Shown: piece by piece, positions 6,123-6,537 of the stretch
Layout: every line of letters starts with the position of its first letter
Numbering within the stretch: the stretch's first letter is position 1
Source: Pseudomonadota bacterium
Lineage (GTDB): Bacteria > Pseudomonadota > Gammaproteobacteria > CAMYNG01
Assembly (NCBI GenBank): GCA_020347585.1
Contig: CP070733.1
Coordinates: 2,272,629 to 2,279,165, forward strand
Length of the DNA stretch: 6,537 bases
Direction: 5' to 3'
Position numbers and translations under genes: made by a program
Notes under the pieces: model-generated
Databases searched by the model: none
What the model saw: only the letters and a program-made list of their open reading frames with translations
Told to the model about the DNA's origin: nothing

Positions 6123-6537
6123 TCACGCTAGCAGCACGGCAATGATCCCGGTCATGAAGATGCCGTCGAAGGTGCCGGCGCCACCGATCGCCGCGACCGG
6201 AGCACCCAGCCTGCGGATGTCCCGCAGCCGCAGCAGGTCGGCACCGATCAAGACGCCGAGAGTTCCGCATATGTAAGCCAGCGGGGCGCTCTGCGCAGGT
6301 GCCAGCAGCAGCGCGACCAGTGCCGCACTCAGCGGTGCGATCAGCATCGGCATGCCGATGCCGAGGCCGGGAACAGGTCGGCTGGTGAGGTAACAAACCA
6401 GCGCTACCAGGCTGACCGCTAGCAGCACCGTCGCGATGGCCAGGCCGCTGATACTGATTAGGTATATGGAGAACAACACGGGGAGCAGGCCGCCACCAAC
6501 ATTGAGCGCCACGAGCGTGCTCCCGCGCCATGCACCG
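6123..6537 (-). CDS. DUF1614-type integral membrane protein (5' end outside window)
   Basis: The last 137 residues of a polytopic membrane protein. The frame stays open to the right edge, so a GTG at 6512 is probably an internal valine rather than the start, because conserved-looking sequence (ALNVGG) continues through it. I recognise the family as DUF1614 from the ALNVGGGLLP segment, the GTLGVLIGADLL segment and the C-terminal LGAP..IGGAGTFDGIF block; its function is unknown. Five hydrophobic segments are visible, near residues 14-28, 30-50, 58-77, 82-99 and 118-136 of the visible part. Two aspartates, D100 in GAD and D124 in TFDG, sit at or in membrane segments. The reading frame GTG 6512 over 129 aa is the one supported; the longer alternative frame over the same region is rich in Arg, Pro and His and is not real. 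It lies 83 bp upstream of the HD-GYP gene on the same strand and may be co-transcribed with it. Confidence 0.85.
   Translation of the reverse strand, partial: GAWRGSTLVALNVGGGLLPVLFSIYLISISGLAIATVLLAVSLVALVCYLTSRPVPGLGIGMPMLIAPLSAALVALLLAPAQSAPLAYICGTLGVLIGADLLRLRDIRRLGAPVAAIGGAGTFDGIFMTGIIAVLLA

Noticed and set aside
5587..6276. A 229-codon + strand open frame across the HD-GYP 5' end, the spacer and the DUF1614 3' end
   Set aside because: It is antisense to two clear protein genes, resembles no family I know, and its openness is explained by the codon bias of the opposite strand.
6085..6531. A longer - strand frame (148 codons) over the DUF1614 region
   Set aside because: It is rich in Arg, Pro, Ala and His, typical of a shifted frame in GC-rich DNA. 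The 6123-ending frame gives clean hydrophobic segments and DUF1614-like motifs.

Overview
The window looks like ordinary chromosomal DNA from a moderately GC-rich (about 60% by eye) proteobacterium, most likely a gammaproteobacterium. The first two genes closely resemble Escherichia coli yadG/yadH in protein sequence, and the short-chain dehydrogenase resembles E. coli YbbO. Lineage below class cannot be read from this sequence. No RNA gene, mobile element, CRISPR array or phage signature was seen.

Layout: (1) 2-1350, + strand, the 3' part of an ABC-2 transporter ATPase (YadG-like) overlapped by its permease (YadH-like), translationally coupled through a GTGA overlap. (2) 1351-1516, a 166-bp spacer with a GC-rich hairpin, a weak candidate promoter and three copies of GCATGCC, the last containing the next start codon. 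(3) 1517-4039, + strand, a membrane-anchored two-TM/HAMP/GGDEF/EAL protein whose cyclase, inhibitory-site and phosphodiesterase residues are all intact. (4) 4059-4925, - strand, an NADP-type short-chain dehydrogenase (YbbO-like), convergent with gene 3. (5) 4909-6039, - strand, a GAF/HD-GYP cyclic-di-GMP phosphodiesterase overlapping the dehydrogenase by 17 nt. (6) 6123-6537, - strand, the 3' part of a polytopic membrane protein of the DUF1614 type, running off the window.

Functionally, about 4.5 kb carries all three enzymatic domain types of cyclic-di-GMP turnover (GGDEF, EAL, HD-GYP): a periplasm-sensing membrane protein and a cytosolic GAF-regulated phosphodiesterase. They are convergent and therefore not in one operon. 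The HD-GYP gene and the dehydrogenase almost certainly share a transcript, and DUF1614 may head it, although a candidate extended -10 promoter lies between DUF1614 and the HD-GYP gene. GTG is the chosen start for three of the four genes with a visible 5' end. I found no convincing new multi-gene system. The observations most worth a second look are the HD-GYP/dehydrogenase coupling, the unclassified periplasmic sensor of the GGDEF-EAL protein, the possible start-codon-masking repeats before it, and the two membrane-proximal aspartates of the DUF1614 protein.
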